Source: an uncultured Lachnospiraceae bacterium (GTDB lineage: Bacteria > Bacillota_A > Clostridia > Lachnospirales > Lachnospiraceae). Taken from it: a stretch of 18,442 nucleotides of DNA. Below are positions 1-6,922 of the stretch, piece after piece (within the stretch, counting starts at the first letter, position 1; each line of letters starts with the position of its first letter). The notes under the pieces were generated by a model. That model was not told where the DNA came from. It ran no database searches and was given only the letters and a program-made list of their open reading frames with translations. The DNA lies in contig USDU01000021.1 in the NCBI GenBank assembly GCA_900553635.1, positions 1 through 18,442 on the forward strand. Reading direction: 5' to 3'. Position numbers and translations under genes: made by a program.

Positions 1-281
1 TGATCTGCGTGAAGCACTGCGCGCTCTGCGTCCATCTCATCTGAGGAGTCGTCATCCTCCGGCATGATCTTGATCAGACCCTGCTCCAGCTCCTGGATAG
101 CAATGGACAGCGGCTTCTTGCCCTTGCCGTCTACGAACGGCTCCTCGCCGCCGATGATCTGACGGGCACGCTTGGATGTGGCCAACACGATGGAATAACG
201 GCTGTTGACTACCGGAGTTTCGCCCTCCTCTACCTCGCTGTTGACGACCTTCATTAAATCGGAATATGACGGATGTAACAT
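1..281 (-). CDS. rpoZ: RNA polymerase omega subunit (3' end outside window)
   Basis: Omega is the small RNA polymerase subunit that helps assemble and stabilise the core enzyme through the beta' subunit. The frame opens with ATG at 281 (protein begins MLHPSYSDLMKVVN) and contains the omega-type segment NSRYSIVLATSKRARQII near residues 26-43. It is followed by an acidic tail (MPEDDDSSDE) that is common in Clostridia. The frame stays open for 93 codons to the window edge, so the stop is not seen. The ribosome binding site (AAGGTGA) overlaps the gmk stop codon nine bases upstream, which indicates translational coupling. It is the third gene of the yicC-gmk-rpoZ operon, an order conserved in Bacillota. 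Identification is by motif and context. Confidence 0.93.
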   Translation of the reverse strand, partial: MLHPSYSDLMKVVNSEVEEGETPVVNSRYSIVLATSKRARQIIGGEEPFVDGKGKKPLSIAIQELEQGLIKIMPEDDDSSDEMDAERAVLHAD

Positions 282-290
282 GTTTTCACC

Positions 291-920
291 TTAACCTTTC
301 TGAAATTTGCTGATATCTTTTTTGATCGTGTTAATAAGCTCCAGATTGCGGGAAACACGGCTGTGCTCGCCCTGTATAATCTGATGCACCTGTGTGACAC
401 AGGTATCTAAATCATCATTGATGATGAAATAATCATAATTTTCGATGCCCTCGGCCTCCTCGGAAGCTCTGGAAAGACGCTTCTCCACCACATCCAGGCT
501 TTCGGTTCCCCGGCCTATCAGACGGTTCTTCAGGGTCTCCGCATCCGGCGTGGATACGAATAACAGCAGCGTATCCGGAAACCGCTTCTTAATCTGCAGC
601 GCTCCCTGAATCTCAATCTCCAGAATCACGTCCCTGCCCAGGGCCAGCTGTTCTTCCACATAAGCCCGCGGGGTTCCGTAATAATTGCCCACATAGCAGG
701 CGTGCTCGATGAGCGCCTCATCGGCAATCATCTGTTCGAATTCTTCTTTGGTGCGGAAAAAGTACTCTCTTCCATCCACCTCGCCCTCTCTGGGGCTGCG
801 GGTGGTCGCAGAGATGGAAAGGGCGTAATTATCATAACGTCCCACCAGTTCCTTCATCAGCGTTCCTTTTCCTGCTCCGGAGAAGCCGGACACAACCAGT
901 AAAATTCCTTTTCTGTCCAT
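291..920 (-). CDS. gmk: Guanylate kinase
   Basis: Phosphorylates GMP to GDP with ATP, an essential cytosolic step towards GTP and dGTP. The 209-residue product carries the P-loop GFSGAGKGT at residues 12-20 and the GMP-binding segment TTRSPREGEVDGREYFF at about 39-55, both diagnostic, and has the usual family length of about 205 residues. I place the start at the ATG at 920. It is preceded by AGGGAG at a good distance and gives the expected N-terminus MDRKGILLVVSG. A longer reading from TTG at 938 would overlap the yicC stop and adds residues not typical of the family. It lies ten bases after yicC and nine before rpoZ, so the three are almost certainly cotranscribed. Confidence 0.97.
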   Translation of the reverse strand: MDRKGILLVVSGFSGAGKGTLMKELVGRYDNYALSISATTRSPREGEVDGREYFFRTKEEFEQMIADEALIEHACYVGNYYGTPRAYVEEQLALGRDVILEIEIQGALQIKKRFPDTLLLFVSTPDAETLKNRLIGRGTESLDVVEKRLSRASEEAEGIENYDYFIINDDLDTCVTQVHQIIQGEHSRVSRNLELINTIKKDISKFQKG

Positions 921-930
921 CTTATTCTCC

Positions 931-1809
931 CTACTCAATATTCTGAATCTGTTCCCGGACTTTTTCGATGCCGGTCTTCAACTCAATGGCGTGATTGGAA
1001 ATCTCCAGGTCGTTGGCCTTGGAAAGGATCGTGTTGGCCTCCCGATTCATCTCCTGAGCAATGAAGTCAAGCTTGCGACCCACGCTCTCTTTCTCTTCCA
1101 GTGTGGCTCTCGTATGCTCGATGTGGCTGCGGAGTCTCACGATCTCCTCGTCCACACAAATCTTATCCGCGAAAATAGTCACTTCGGAAGCGATACGGCT
1201 CTCCTCAATCTGGGTATCGGAAAGGAGCTCCTTCACCTTATCCTCCAGCTTCGCCCGGTACTCGGCCACAATCTGCGGAGAACGCTCCTCCACATAGTCC
1301 ACATGGACCAGCAGCTCGTCGAGCTTCGCGGTCAGATCCCGCTTCAGGTTCTCGCCCTCCGTCACGCGGGTGGCTACGAACTGCTCGCAGGCGGCCTTTA
1401 AGGCCTGCTCCAGAAGCTTCCAGAGCTCTTCTTCGTCATCCTGCACCTCTTCCATCACCAGAACCTCCGGATAACGGGACAGGGCCCCCACCTTCACATC
1501 CTGATCCAGGCCGAAATCCTCTGCCATCTGCTTTAAATACTTCAGGTACTCCGCGGCAATTTCCTTATTATAATGAAGCGCCATATTGCTCTCGGACAGA
1601 TCCTCATAGGTTATAAAAATGTCCACCTTGCCCCGCTGAATATAAGTCTTCAGGAGGCTTCGGATGGCAGATTCAAAATAGTTCAGCTTCTTCGGCATCT
1701 TGATGGCCACGTCCAGATATCTGTGGTTGACGGACTTCATCTCCACCGTCATTTTCCGATCTCCTTCGGATACCTCGCACCGGCCAAAGCCTGTCATACT
1801 CTTTACCAT
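931..1809 (-). CDS. yicC: YicC/YloC family endoribonuclease
   Basis: Member of the YicC/YloC family, now regarded as endoribonucleases acting in RNA turnover. The product is 292 residues, close to the family's usual 287-295. It starts with the hallmark MVKSMTGFGR, continues with VEMKSVNHRYLD, and ends with the conserved C-terminal block around EEIVRLRSHIEHTRATLEE, GRKLDFIAQEMNREANTI and KTGIEKVREQIQNIE. The frame can be extended upstream to 1896, but I reject that. The extension would begin inside the -35 hexamer of the predicted promoter, whereas the ATG at 1809 has GGAGAG eight bases upstream and gives the family N-terminus. It is the first gene of the operon with gmk and rpoZ. In many Bacillota a small remA (DUF370) gene sits between yicC and gmk; here only ten bases separate them. 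Confidence 0.94.
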   Translation of the reverse strand: MVKSMTGFGRCEVSEGDRKMTVEMKSVNHRYLDVAIKMPKKLNYFESAIRSLLKTYIQRGKVDIFITYEDLSESNMALHYNKEIAAEYLKYLKQMAEDFGLDQDVKVGALSRYPEVLVMEEVQDDEEELWKLLEQALKAACEQFVATRVTEGENLKRDLTAKLDELLVHVDYVEERSPQIVAEYRAKLEDKVKELLSDTQIEESRIASEVTIFADKICVDEEIVRLRSHIEHTRATLEEKESVGRKLDFIAQEMNREANTILSKANDLEISNHAIELKTGIEKVREQIQNIE

Positions 1810-1872
1810 GGTTGTTCTCTCCGCTCCGCAGTGTCTGATTTTCCGAACCTTTGCACTGCTCATTTGGATTTT

Positions 1873-1901
1873 ATTGTAGTTGAATTTTTTCCACATGTCA
1901 A
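1873..1901 (-). promoter_or_regulatory. Sigma-A promoter of yicC-gmk-rpoZ
   Basis: Reading the minus strand there is a perfect -35 TTGACA (1901-1896), a 17-base spacer and -10 TACAAT (1878-1873). The expected start of transcription is near 1866, giving a leader of about 57 bases before the yicC ATG. The boxes occupy the same DNA as the rqcH promoter on the other strand. Confidence 0.8.
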
Positions 1902-1908
1902 GTATACT
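1880..1908 (+). promoter_or_regulatory. Sigma-A promoter of rqcH
   Basis: On the plus strand -35 TTGAAT (1880-1885), a 17-base spacer and -10 TATACT (1903-1908) predict a start near 1915, about 29 bases before the rqcH ATG. The AAGGAGG ribosome binding site at 1926-1932 falls within this short leader. The promoter overlaps the oppositely directed yicC promoter by 22 bases. Confidence 0.65.
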
Positions 1909-1943
1909 TATTTAAAAGCTATTTGAAGGAGGCCGTTTTCACC

Positions 1944-3728
1944 ATGGCATTTGACGGAATTACAGTATCCTGTCTTCGAAAGGAGTTATCCGATAAGCTG
2001 ACCGGAGGACGCATCACAAAAATCGTCCAGTCCGAGGCCGATGAACTCCTGCTTACCATAAAAAACAACGCAAACCAGTACAGACTTTTGCTTTCTGCTT
2101 CAGCGAGTCTGCCGCTGGCCTACCTGACAGATAAAAATAAACCCGCGCCCATGACCGCGCCGGGCTTCTGTATGCTGCTCCGCAAGCATCTGGGAGGCGG
2201 ACGCATCGTGGCTGTGACCCAGCCCTCTCTGGAGCGCATTCTTCATTTCCATATCGAACATCTGGACGAGATGGGGGATCTCTGCCGGAAAACCCTGATC
2301 GTGGAGCTGATGGGCAAGCACAGCAACCTGATTTTCTGTAAAGAGGACGGCATGATCCTGGACAGCATCAAGCATGTGTCCCTGGCGGTCAGCTCCGTCC
2401 GGGAAGTGCTGCCGGGCCGGACTTATTTCATTCCCCATACCCAGGACAAGCTGGATCCCCTCACTGTCGCTCCCGTGGAAATGGTTTCTGCCATCTGCGA
2501 CAAACCGGCGCCCCTCTCCAAAGCCATCTACACTACACTGACCGGCTTTTCCCCGGTCATGGCCGAGGAGCTCTGTCACCGGGCTTCTGTGGAATCCGTG
2601 CGGCCCGCAGGGGCTCTTACTGCTCCCGAACGGGAAATGCTGTCCCACCAGCTGCTGCGGCTTATGGAGACTGTCAAGGACGGTGATTTCGAACCCCGTA
2701 TTTATTATAGAAATGCCTGTTCCGTATCCACTGATACCACATTTTCCCAGTTCGGACAGAGTCTGGAGCCGGTAGAATTCTCCGCTGTTCCCCTGACCAT
2801 GTACGAAGAAATGAACGCCCAGCCCTTCGAATCCGTTTCCGCACTCCTGGAAAGCTATTACGCCACAAAGAATACCCTGACCCGCATCCGCCAGAAATCC
2901 TCCGATCTACGCCGCATCGTCCAGACTGCCCTGGACCGGAGCCGCAAGAAATACGATCTGCAGAGCCGACAGCTGGCCGATACGGAAAAACGGGAAAAGT
3001 ATAAGATCTGGGGCGAGCTGATTCACACCTACGGCTACGGCGTACCCGAGGGGGCGAAATCCATGCAGGCCCTGAATTACTATACCAATGAAGAGGTCAC
3101 GATTCCGCTGGATCCGACCCTTTCCGCCCAGGAGAACGCCAAGAAATATTTTGACAAATATGGCAAGCTCAAGCGAACCTTCGAGGCTGTAACCACGCTG
3201 CTGGCTGAAACGAAGTCTGAGGTGGAACACCTGGAATCCGTACAGACCGCCCTGGATATGGCACTGTCCGAGGAAGATCTGGTGCAGATCAAAGAAGAGC
3301 TGGTAGAGTCCGGCTACATCCGCAGAAAAAGCGGCGGCAAAAAGGTGAAAATTACCTCGAAACCCTACCACTACGTTTCCAGCGACGGTTTCGATATCTA
3401 CGTGGGTAAAAATAATTTCCAGAACGACGAGCTGACCTTCCAGTTTGCCACCGGAAACGACTGGTGGTTCCACGCCAAAGGCGCGCCCGGCTCCCACGTC
3501 ATCGTGAAGACAAACGGCCGGGAGTTGCCCGACCGTACCTTCGAAGAAGCGGGCCGTCTGGCCGCCTATTATTCCAAGAACCGGGGCGGCGACAAGGTAG
3601 AGATCGACTATGTACAGAAGAAACAGGTAAAAAAGCCCGGTGGCGCGAAGCCCGGCTTTGTGGTATATTATACCAATTATTCCCTGATGATTGCTTCAGA
3701 TATTTCGGGTATCCGGCAGGTAGATTAA
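1944..3728 (+). CDS. rqcH: Ribosome quality-control factor RqcH (NFACT family)
   Basis: RqcH is the bacterial NEMF/Rqc2 homologue. It binds obstructed 50S subunits carrying peptidyl-tRNA, recruits tRNA-Ala and adds C-terminal alanine tails that mark the stalled peptide for proteolysis; older names are FbpA or fibronectin-binding protein. The 594-residue product has an N-terminal NFACT-N region with VELMGKHSN, a middle region with charged helical segments (about residues 310-450) and a C-terminal NFACT-R (DUF814) domain at about 472-575 with DIYVGKNNFQNDELTF and WWFHAKGAPGSHVIV. I use the ATG at 1944, giving the family start MAFDG, not the upstream TTG at 1923 that would overlap the ribosome binding site. 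Residues 97-98 are Glu-Arg where the B. subtilis protein has the functionally important Asp-Arg. It is transcribed divergently from yicC. Confidence 0.93.
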   Translation: MAFDGITVSCLRKELSDKLTGGRITKIVQSEADELLLTIKNNANQYRLLLSASASLPLAYLTDKNKPAPMTAPGFCMLLRKHLGGGRIVAVTQPSLERILHFHIEHLDEMGDLCRKTLIVELMGKHSNLIFCKEDGMILDSIKHVSLAVSSVREVLPGRTYFIPHTQDKLDPLTVAPVEMVSAICDKPAPLSKAIYTTLTGFSPVMAEELCHRASVESVRPAGALTAPEREMLSHQLLRLMETVKDGDFEPRIYYRNACSVSTDTTFSQFGQSLEPVEFSAVPLTMYEEMNAQPFESVSALLESYYATKNTLTRIRQKSSDLRRIVQTALDRSRKKYDLQSRQLADTEKREKYKIWGELIHTYGYGVPEGAKSMQALNYYTNEEVTIPLDPTLSAQENAKKYFDKYGKLKRTFEAVTTLLAETKSEVEHLESVQTALDMALSEEDLVQIKEELVESGYIRRKSGGKKVKITSKPYHYVSSDGFDIYVGKNNFQNDELTFQFATGNDWWFHAKGAPGSHVIVKTNGRELPDRTFEEAGRLAAYYSKNRGGDKVEIDYVQKKQVKKPGGAKPGFVVYYTNYSLMIASDISGIRQVD

Positions 3729-3733
3729 GAAAG

Positions 3734-3748
3734 TTAAGATATTCTTAA
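3734..3748. promoter_or_regulatory. AT-rich palindrome upstream of the SH3 gene promoter
   Basis: A perfect 15-base inverted repeat, TTAAGA-TAT-TCTTAA, lies 5 bases after the rqcH stop and 16 bases upstream of the predicted -35 box of the next gene. Its position suits an activator or response-regulator binding site. A weak AT hairpin at the rqcH 3' end is the alternative. No T-tract follows, so it is not a typical terminator. Confidence 0.3.
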
Positions 3749-3764
3749 TACTCGGCCCGTCCCG

Positions 3765-3793
3765 TTGCTTTTTGCCTGCCAAACGCTTATACT
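3765..3793 (+). promoter_or_regulatory. Predicted sigma-A promoter of the SH3-repeat gene
   Basis: -35 TTGCTT (3765-3770), a 17-base spacer and -10 TATACT (3788-3793) predict a start near 3800. The -10 is good and the -35 weak, so the promoter may depend on an activator, for which the palindrome at 3734-3748 is a candidate. Confidence 0.5.
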
Positions 3794-3804
3794 GAAAGCA
3801 GAAC

Positions 3805-3830
3805 GTATGAGCGGGAATTTCCGCTCATAC
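3805..3830 (+). terminator. Stem-loop with T-tract: rqcH terminator and/or leader element
   Basis: A perfect 10-bp stem, GTATGAGCGG paired with CCGCTCATAC, closes a six-base loop and is followed two bases later by TTTTT. It lies 76 bases after the rqcH stop, so it could end that transcript. If the promoter at 3765-3793 is used, the same stem forms almost at the 5' end of the SH3-gene mRNA, where it could stabilise or attenuate it. The sequence alone does not decide between these roles. Confidence 0.55.
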
Positions 3831-3859
3831 CATTTTTCTCTACAAGGGAGGATTTTATT

Positions 3860-5206
3860 ATGAAGTATACGAAAAAGAAGAAATTACTTTCCTTTTTCCT
3901 GATTTTCACACTCTGTTTCGGGCTGCTGATGCCCACATTCCGGACTGAGGCAGCCAGAGCCACCGGAACGGTCAAGAACCGCATTCTCAATGTGCGTTCC
4001 TCCGCTTCCACCAGTTCTTCCATCATCTGCAAGCTGTCCCAGGGAACCAAGGTATCCATTATCTCTGAGACCACCGGCGACGATGGCCTGAAATGGTATG
4101 ATGTGTTCTTTGCCTATGGCGGCGACGCCAAAGAAGGCTATATCCGGGCGGATCTGCTGAATGTATCCGGAAGCGTATCCGGTTCTTCCGGAAGCGCTTC
4201 AAATAATTCCTCAGGCTCCGACAACAGCGGTTCGTCCGCATCCGGGCAGAAGTATGTGAAACCGGCTGTGGCTATCATCCGTACCTACGCATCCACCAAC
4301 GCAGACATCCGTACAAAGCTGGAACGCGGCACGGCAGCTTCCGTTATCTCTTCCAAAAAGGGCGATGACGGCAGAACCTGGTACAAGATTTCCTTTACAA
4401 AAAATGGTTCTGCCATGGAAGGCTACATCCGCGGCGATTTGCTGATCGACACTAACCCGGGCGGTTCTGCTTCTTCCACCGATGTATCCGGAACCCGCTA
4501 TGTAGTTCCTGACAGCGGCGTGTCTGTCCGCTCCTATGCCTCTACCAATGGCGATATCCGCTCCAAACTGAATAAGGGCACAGCTGTCAGTCTGATTACT
4601 TCCAAAAAGGGCGATGACGGACAGACCTGGTATAAAGTATCTTATACCGTAGACGGCTATAAGCTGAGCGGTTATATCCGCAGCGATCTGCTGACAGACA
4701 AGAATCCGGCAGGCGACTCCGGTTCTTCTAATACTTCCTCAGGAAGCGCCTCTACCAGCGTCACCATCCGTCCGGCAGTAGCCAATATCCGCTCCTACGC
4801 TTCCACCGGAGCTGATATCCGCTCCAAACTGCCCGCCGGAACCACAGCTACCATCATTTCCGAAAAAACCGGCAATGACGGCAAGAAATGGTATAAAATC
4901 TCCTACACACTGAACGGTAATACCATGCAGGGCTATATCCGTTCCGATCTGGTAACCATGGGCGCTGCGACCAACACCTCCGGTTCCTCCGGAAATTCTT
5001 CATCCGGCAGCTCCTCCGGCGGCGTCGCACAGGTTCGAAGCTATGCTTCCCCCAACGCGGATATCCGCGCCACACTGGAAAATGGCACTAAGGTAGCGAT
5101 TATCAAAGAAAAAACCGGGGATGACGGTCAGAAATGGACCAAGATTTCTTTCACACAGAACGGTGAGAAGATTGAAGGTTATGTTCCTTCTTCTCTGTTA
5201 AAATAA
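3860..5206 (+). CDS. Secreted protein of five SH3b repeats
   Basis: A 448-residue exported protein with a typical Sec signal peptide (KYTKKKK, then a hydrophobic core to about residue 25, with a probable cleavage site near TEA-ARA at 29-34). The mature part is five bacterial SH3 (SH3b/SH3_3) modules at about 35-101, 131-196, 212-280, 302-367 and 388-448. Each module runs from a VRSYAST-type strand through GDDGxxWYKISFT to GYIRSDLL. Linkers between modules 1-2, 3-4 and 4-5 are rich in Ser, Gly and Asn. Such domains usually bind cell-wall peptidoglycan in hydrolases, but no catalytic domain is present, so it may be a wall-associated binding or scaffold protein. Modules 2-4 are much alike, suggesting internal duplication. 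AAGGGAGG lies eight bases before the ATG. Function beyond wall binding is unknown. Confidence 0.88.
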   Translation: MKYTKKKKLLSFFLIFTLCFGLLMPTFRTEAARATGTVKNRILNVRSSASTSSSIICKLSQGTKVSIISETTGDDGLKWYDVFFAYGGDAKEGYIRADLLNVSGSVSGSSGSASNNSSGSDNSGSSASGQKYVKPAVAIIRTYASTNADIRTKLERGTAASVISSKKGDDGRTWYKISFTKNGSAMEGYIRGDLLIDTNPGGSASSTDVSGTRYVVPDSGVSVRSYASTNGDIRSKLNKGTAVSLITSKKGDDGQTWYKVSYTVDGYKLSGYIRSDLLTDKNPAGDSGSSNTSSGSASTSVTIRPAVANIRSYASTGADIRSKLPAGTTATIISEKTGNDGKKWYKISYTLNGNTMQGYIRSDLVTMGAATNTSGSSGNSSSGSSSGGVAQVRSYASPNADIRATLENGTKVAIIKEKTGDDGQKWTKISFTQNGEKIEGYVPSSLLK

Positions 5207-5220
5207 GCTTCCGGATCTGA

Positions 5221-5254
5221 AAAGGGCCTTCGCTTTTATGCGAAGACCCTTTTT
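5221..5254. terminator. Bidirectional intrinsic terminator
   Basis: CTTCGC (5228-5233) pairs with GCGAAG (5240-5245); after one C/A mismatch, AAAGGG pairs with CCCTTT. A T-run follows on the plus strand, and the leading A-run provides one on the minus strand. It sits in the 59-base gap between the convergent SH3-repeat and phospholipase-like genes and can serve both. Confidence 0.85.
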
Positions 5255-5265
5255 ATATCTCACTT

Positions 5266-5862
5266 TTATGCCGGACAGAACCGTTTTTCTGTCTCCCTTG
5301 CCGCCGCCAGATTTACCAGATTCAGAATCGCCTGCACCACCTGATGGCAAATGCGGACAATATACTCACAATCCTCCTGCACGCCGTGCTTCATTTTCAG
5401 ATAATCCTCATGGGCCTTCTTAACAAAGCTGCAGACTGCCTCCGGCGTCTCAAACTTTTTCGCGTCAATCCGGTCGCGAAAGGCCTTACCACTCTTTACG
5501 TATTCCCGAAGGCGGAATTTCAGTTCTTTCTCATACATGCAATGATCTTTCAGATTGCCGTCGTAGATCTGATTGTGCGGGAAGGTAAAATAATCCGCAA
5601 TATAATGAATGATTTCACCCAGTCGGCGCATAAAGGCGCGTCCATTGTCCAACAGCAGACCGGAATCCGCGGACAGTACACAGATACGTTCCTTCACCAG
5701 ATCAAAGGTTCCATTGAACTCGTGACGCTGGGTCAGAAAGGAAGGCTTGCAGTCCGGGAGTATGCTTCCCAGATAGAACGCTTTCCTGTGATGTGTCATC
5801 ACCGGAACCTGCATGTCCTGCGCAATGTATCTGGCCAGTGAAATATGTGATTTTTTTCTCAT
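5266..5862 (-). CDS. Zinc-dependent phospholipase C-like protein
   Basis: A 198-residue protein resembling the zinc-dependent phospholipase C / S1-P1 nuclease fold family (Zn_dep_PLPC). Candidate metal ligands are spread as in that fold: His6 in SHISLARYI, Asp37 in GSILPDC, His47, the helix HYIAD (His86, Asp90), His96, and His107 with Glu111. It has no signal peptide and lacks the C-terminal membrane-binding domain of clostridial alpha-toxin, so it is likely an intracellular metal-dependent hydrolase of unknown substrate, not a toxin. The ATG at 5862 has GGAGG seven bases upstream. It is monocistronic: its own promoter is at 5931-5959 and a shared terminator follows at 5221-5254. The family call is from residue pattern; activity is not demonstrated. 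Confidence 0.75.
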   Translation of the reverse strand: MRKKSHISLARYIAQDMQVPVMTHHRKAFYLGSILPDCKPSFLTQRHEFNGTFDLVKERICVLSADSGLLLDNGRAFMRRLGEIIHYIADYFTFPHNQIYDGNLKDHCMYEKELKFRLREYVKSGKAFRDRIDAKKFETPEAVCSFVKKAHEDYLKMKHGVQEDCEYIVRICHQVVQAILNLVNLAAARETEKRFCPA

Positions 5863-5930
5863 TTATTACCTCCATCCTCACGGTATCTTGCCGCTTATAT
5901 AGTTTCCCCTCGTAAAACACTACCTTTTCT

Positions 5931-5959
5931 ATCATACTCCAATCATTCCAGGTTGTCTA
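5931..5959 (-). promoter_or_regulatory. Sigma-A promoter of the phospholipase-like gene
   Basis: On the minus strand -35 TAGACA (5959-5954), a 17-base spacer and -10 TATGAT (5936-5931) each match consensus at five of six positions. The leader to the ATG at 5862 is about 60 bases. The DNA from here to 6075 is AT-rich and shows no gene. Confidence 0.65.
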
Positions 5960-6075
5960 TCACTAACTTTTACAATATTCCATAAATTTCAGCATTATTT
6001 TTTGACTATTTTAATGTTTATCTCCTCTTTTTGTTATGAAAAATGATGAACTTTTTATAAACTTCGCGTTTTTGC

Positions 6076-6104
6076 TTGATTCAGACCTGAAAATTCAGTA
6101 CACT
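6076..6104 (+). promoter_or_regulatory. Predicted promoter of the TetR gene with internal palindrome
   Basis: -35 TTGATT (6076-6081), a 17-base spacer and -10 TACACT (6099-6104) are a moderate sigma-A match. Inside the spacer lies the 12-base palindrome TTCAG-AC-CTGAA (6080-6091), and a further TTCAG occurs at 6094-6098. TetR regulators often repress themselves from operators placed like this, so it is a candidate autoregulatory operator. Confidence 0.4.
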
Positions 6105-6136
6105 AAGATGAATGACGCAGGATGGATGGTGGATTT

Positions 6137-6715
6137 ATGAAACATGAGATGCAAAGTCAGGCTACGAAGCAGGCGCTGGTGGATTCGCTGAAGCAACTTC
6201 TGACGAAAAAGTCGTTTTCGAAAATTACGGTCACGGAGATCGTGGAAAACTGTGGGTATAACCGCAAGACGTTTTACTATCATTTTGAAGATATTTATTC
6301 GTTGCTGCGCTGGATGCTGGAACAGGATCTGCTGTCGGTGGTGGACAGCAATGAATTAACGTCTGATCCGGAGAAGGTAATCCGCTTCGCTCTGAGTTAT
6401 ATTAAGCAGAACCGGCAGCTTCTGACCTGCGTTATCACAGAGCTTGGTCATGATGAGCTCCGCAATTTTCTCTATGATGATTTTTCCGCACCTATCCGGC
6501 TGGTAATTCAGAAAGCCGAAACCGAGACCGGACGAACGCTTGACGACGCTTACCGGGAGCATCTGACTTCCTTTTATACCAGCGGTATGACGGGGATGAT
6601 TATCCGGGTGCTGCTTCGGAAGATTCCCTCGGAAGAGGAATTTATCGAGGATATGATTACGACGTTTCAGGTGTCGCTGACAGCGCTGGTGCAGGCGCGG
6701 GGGCACAGGATATAA
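6137..6715 (+). CDS. TetR/AcrR family transcriptional regulator
   Basis: A 192-residue regulator. The N-terminal 60 residues form a TetR DNA-binding domain: KKSFSKITVTEIVENCGYNRKTFYYHFEDIYSLLRWML has the helix-turn-helix and the usual YYHFxD recognition-helix end. The C-terminal ligand/dimer domain resembles the TetR_C group seen in DhaS-like regulators (FYTSGMTGMIIRVL near residues 145-160). I prefer the ATG at 6137, with GGTGGA just upstream, to the one at 6122, which has no spaced ribosome binding site. There is no adjacent co-directional target gene, so its regulon cannot be read from context; autoregulation is plausible. Its 3' end is followed after 17 bases by a large structured repeat instead of a normal terminator. 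Confidence 0.88.
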   Translation: MKHEMQSQATKQALVDSLKQLLTKKSFSKITVTEIVENCGYNRKTFYYHFEDIYSLLRWMLEQDLLSVVDSNELTSDPEKVIRFALSYIKQNRQLLTCVITELGHDELRNFLYDDFSAPIRLVIQKAETETGRTLDDAYREHLTSFYTSGMTGMIIRVLLRKIPSEEEFIEDMITTFQVSLTALVQARGHRI

Positions 6716-6732
6716 AAACATAATAAATGGAC

Positions 6733-6922
6733 GGAAAGAGAGTGTGCCTTGCTTGCTCGGAGACGCATTGATTTCCCTGGATTCGTTCGCGCGGCTTATT
6801 CGCCCCCGATCGCCAAACTCGGCCTTCGGCCTCAGACAATGGCTCCTTCGGGGGCTGCCAGCGCAAACGAATCCTCGGGAAATCAAGCTAACCTCCGAGC
6901 AAGCAAGGCACACTCTCTTTCC
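6733..6922 (+). repeat. Long-hairpin repeat element, copy 1 (after tetR)
   Basis: A 190-base non-coding element bounded by a perfect 30-nt inverted repeat (6733-6762 with 6893-6922). Inside, further helices pair across the element: TTGATTTCCC with its complement, then GGATTCGTT, GCGC, GCCCCCGA with TCGGGGGC, and a central GGCC-GAA-GGCC hairpin, so the whole element can fold as one long rod. It starts 17 bases after the tetR stop. The core is shared with copy 2, which is inverted. Each terminus keeps GGAAA outside and CGGAG inside, but the 20 bases between them differ completely from copy 2. No T-run follows on the tetR strand, no target-site duplication is evident, and no protein is encoded. 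Family not recognised. Confidence 0.9.

Noticed and set aside
921..938. TTG start of gmk at 938
   Set aside because: It overlaps the yicC stop, and the ATG at 920 has a well-spaced AGGGAG and gives the family-typical N-terminus.
1810..1896. Extended yicC N-terminus starting at 1896
   Set aside because: The extension would start in the -35 hexamer of the promoter and upstream of the predicted transcription start; MVKSMTGFGR at 1809 is the family start.
5702..5935. 77-codon minus-strand frame upstream of and overlapping the phospholipase-like gene
   Set aside because: It overlaps the promoter -10 box and the start of the real gene in another frame; its start has no supporting ribosome binding site.
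6733..6922. Simple intrinsic terminator after tetR
   Set aside because: The closing arm is followed by TGACGTTAC, with no T-run on the tetR strand, and the 190-base conserved architecture exceeds what termination needs.
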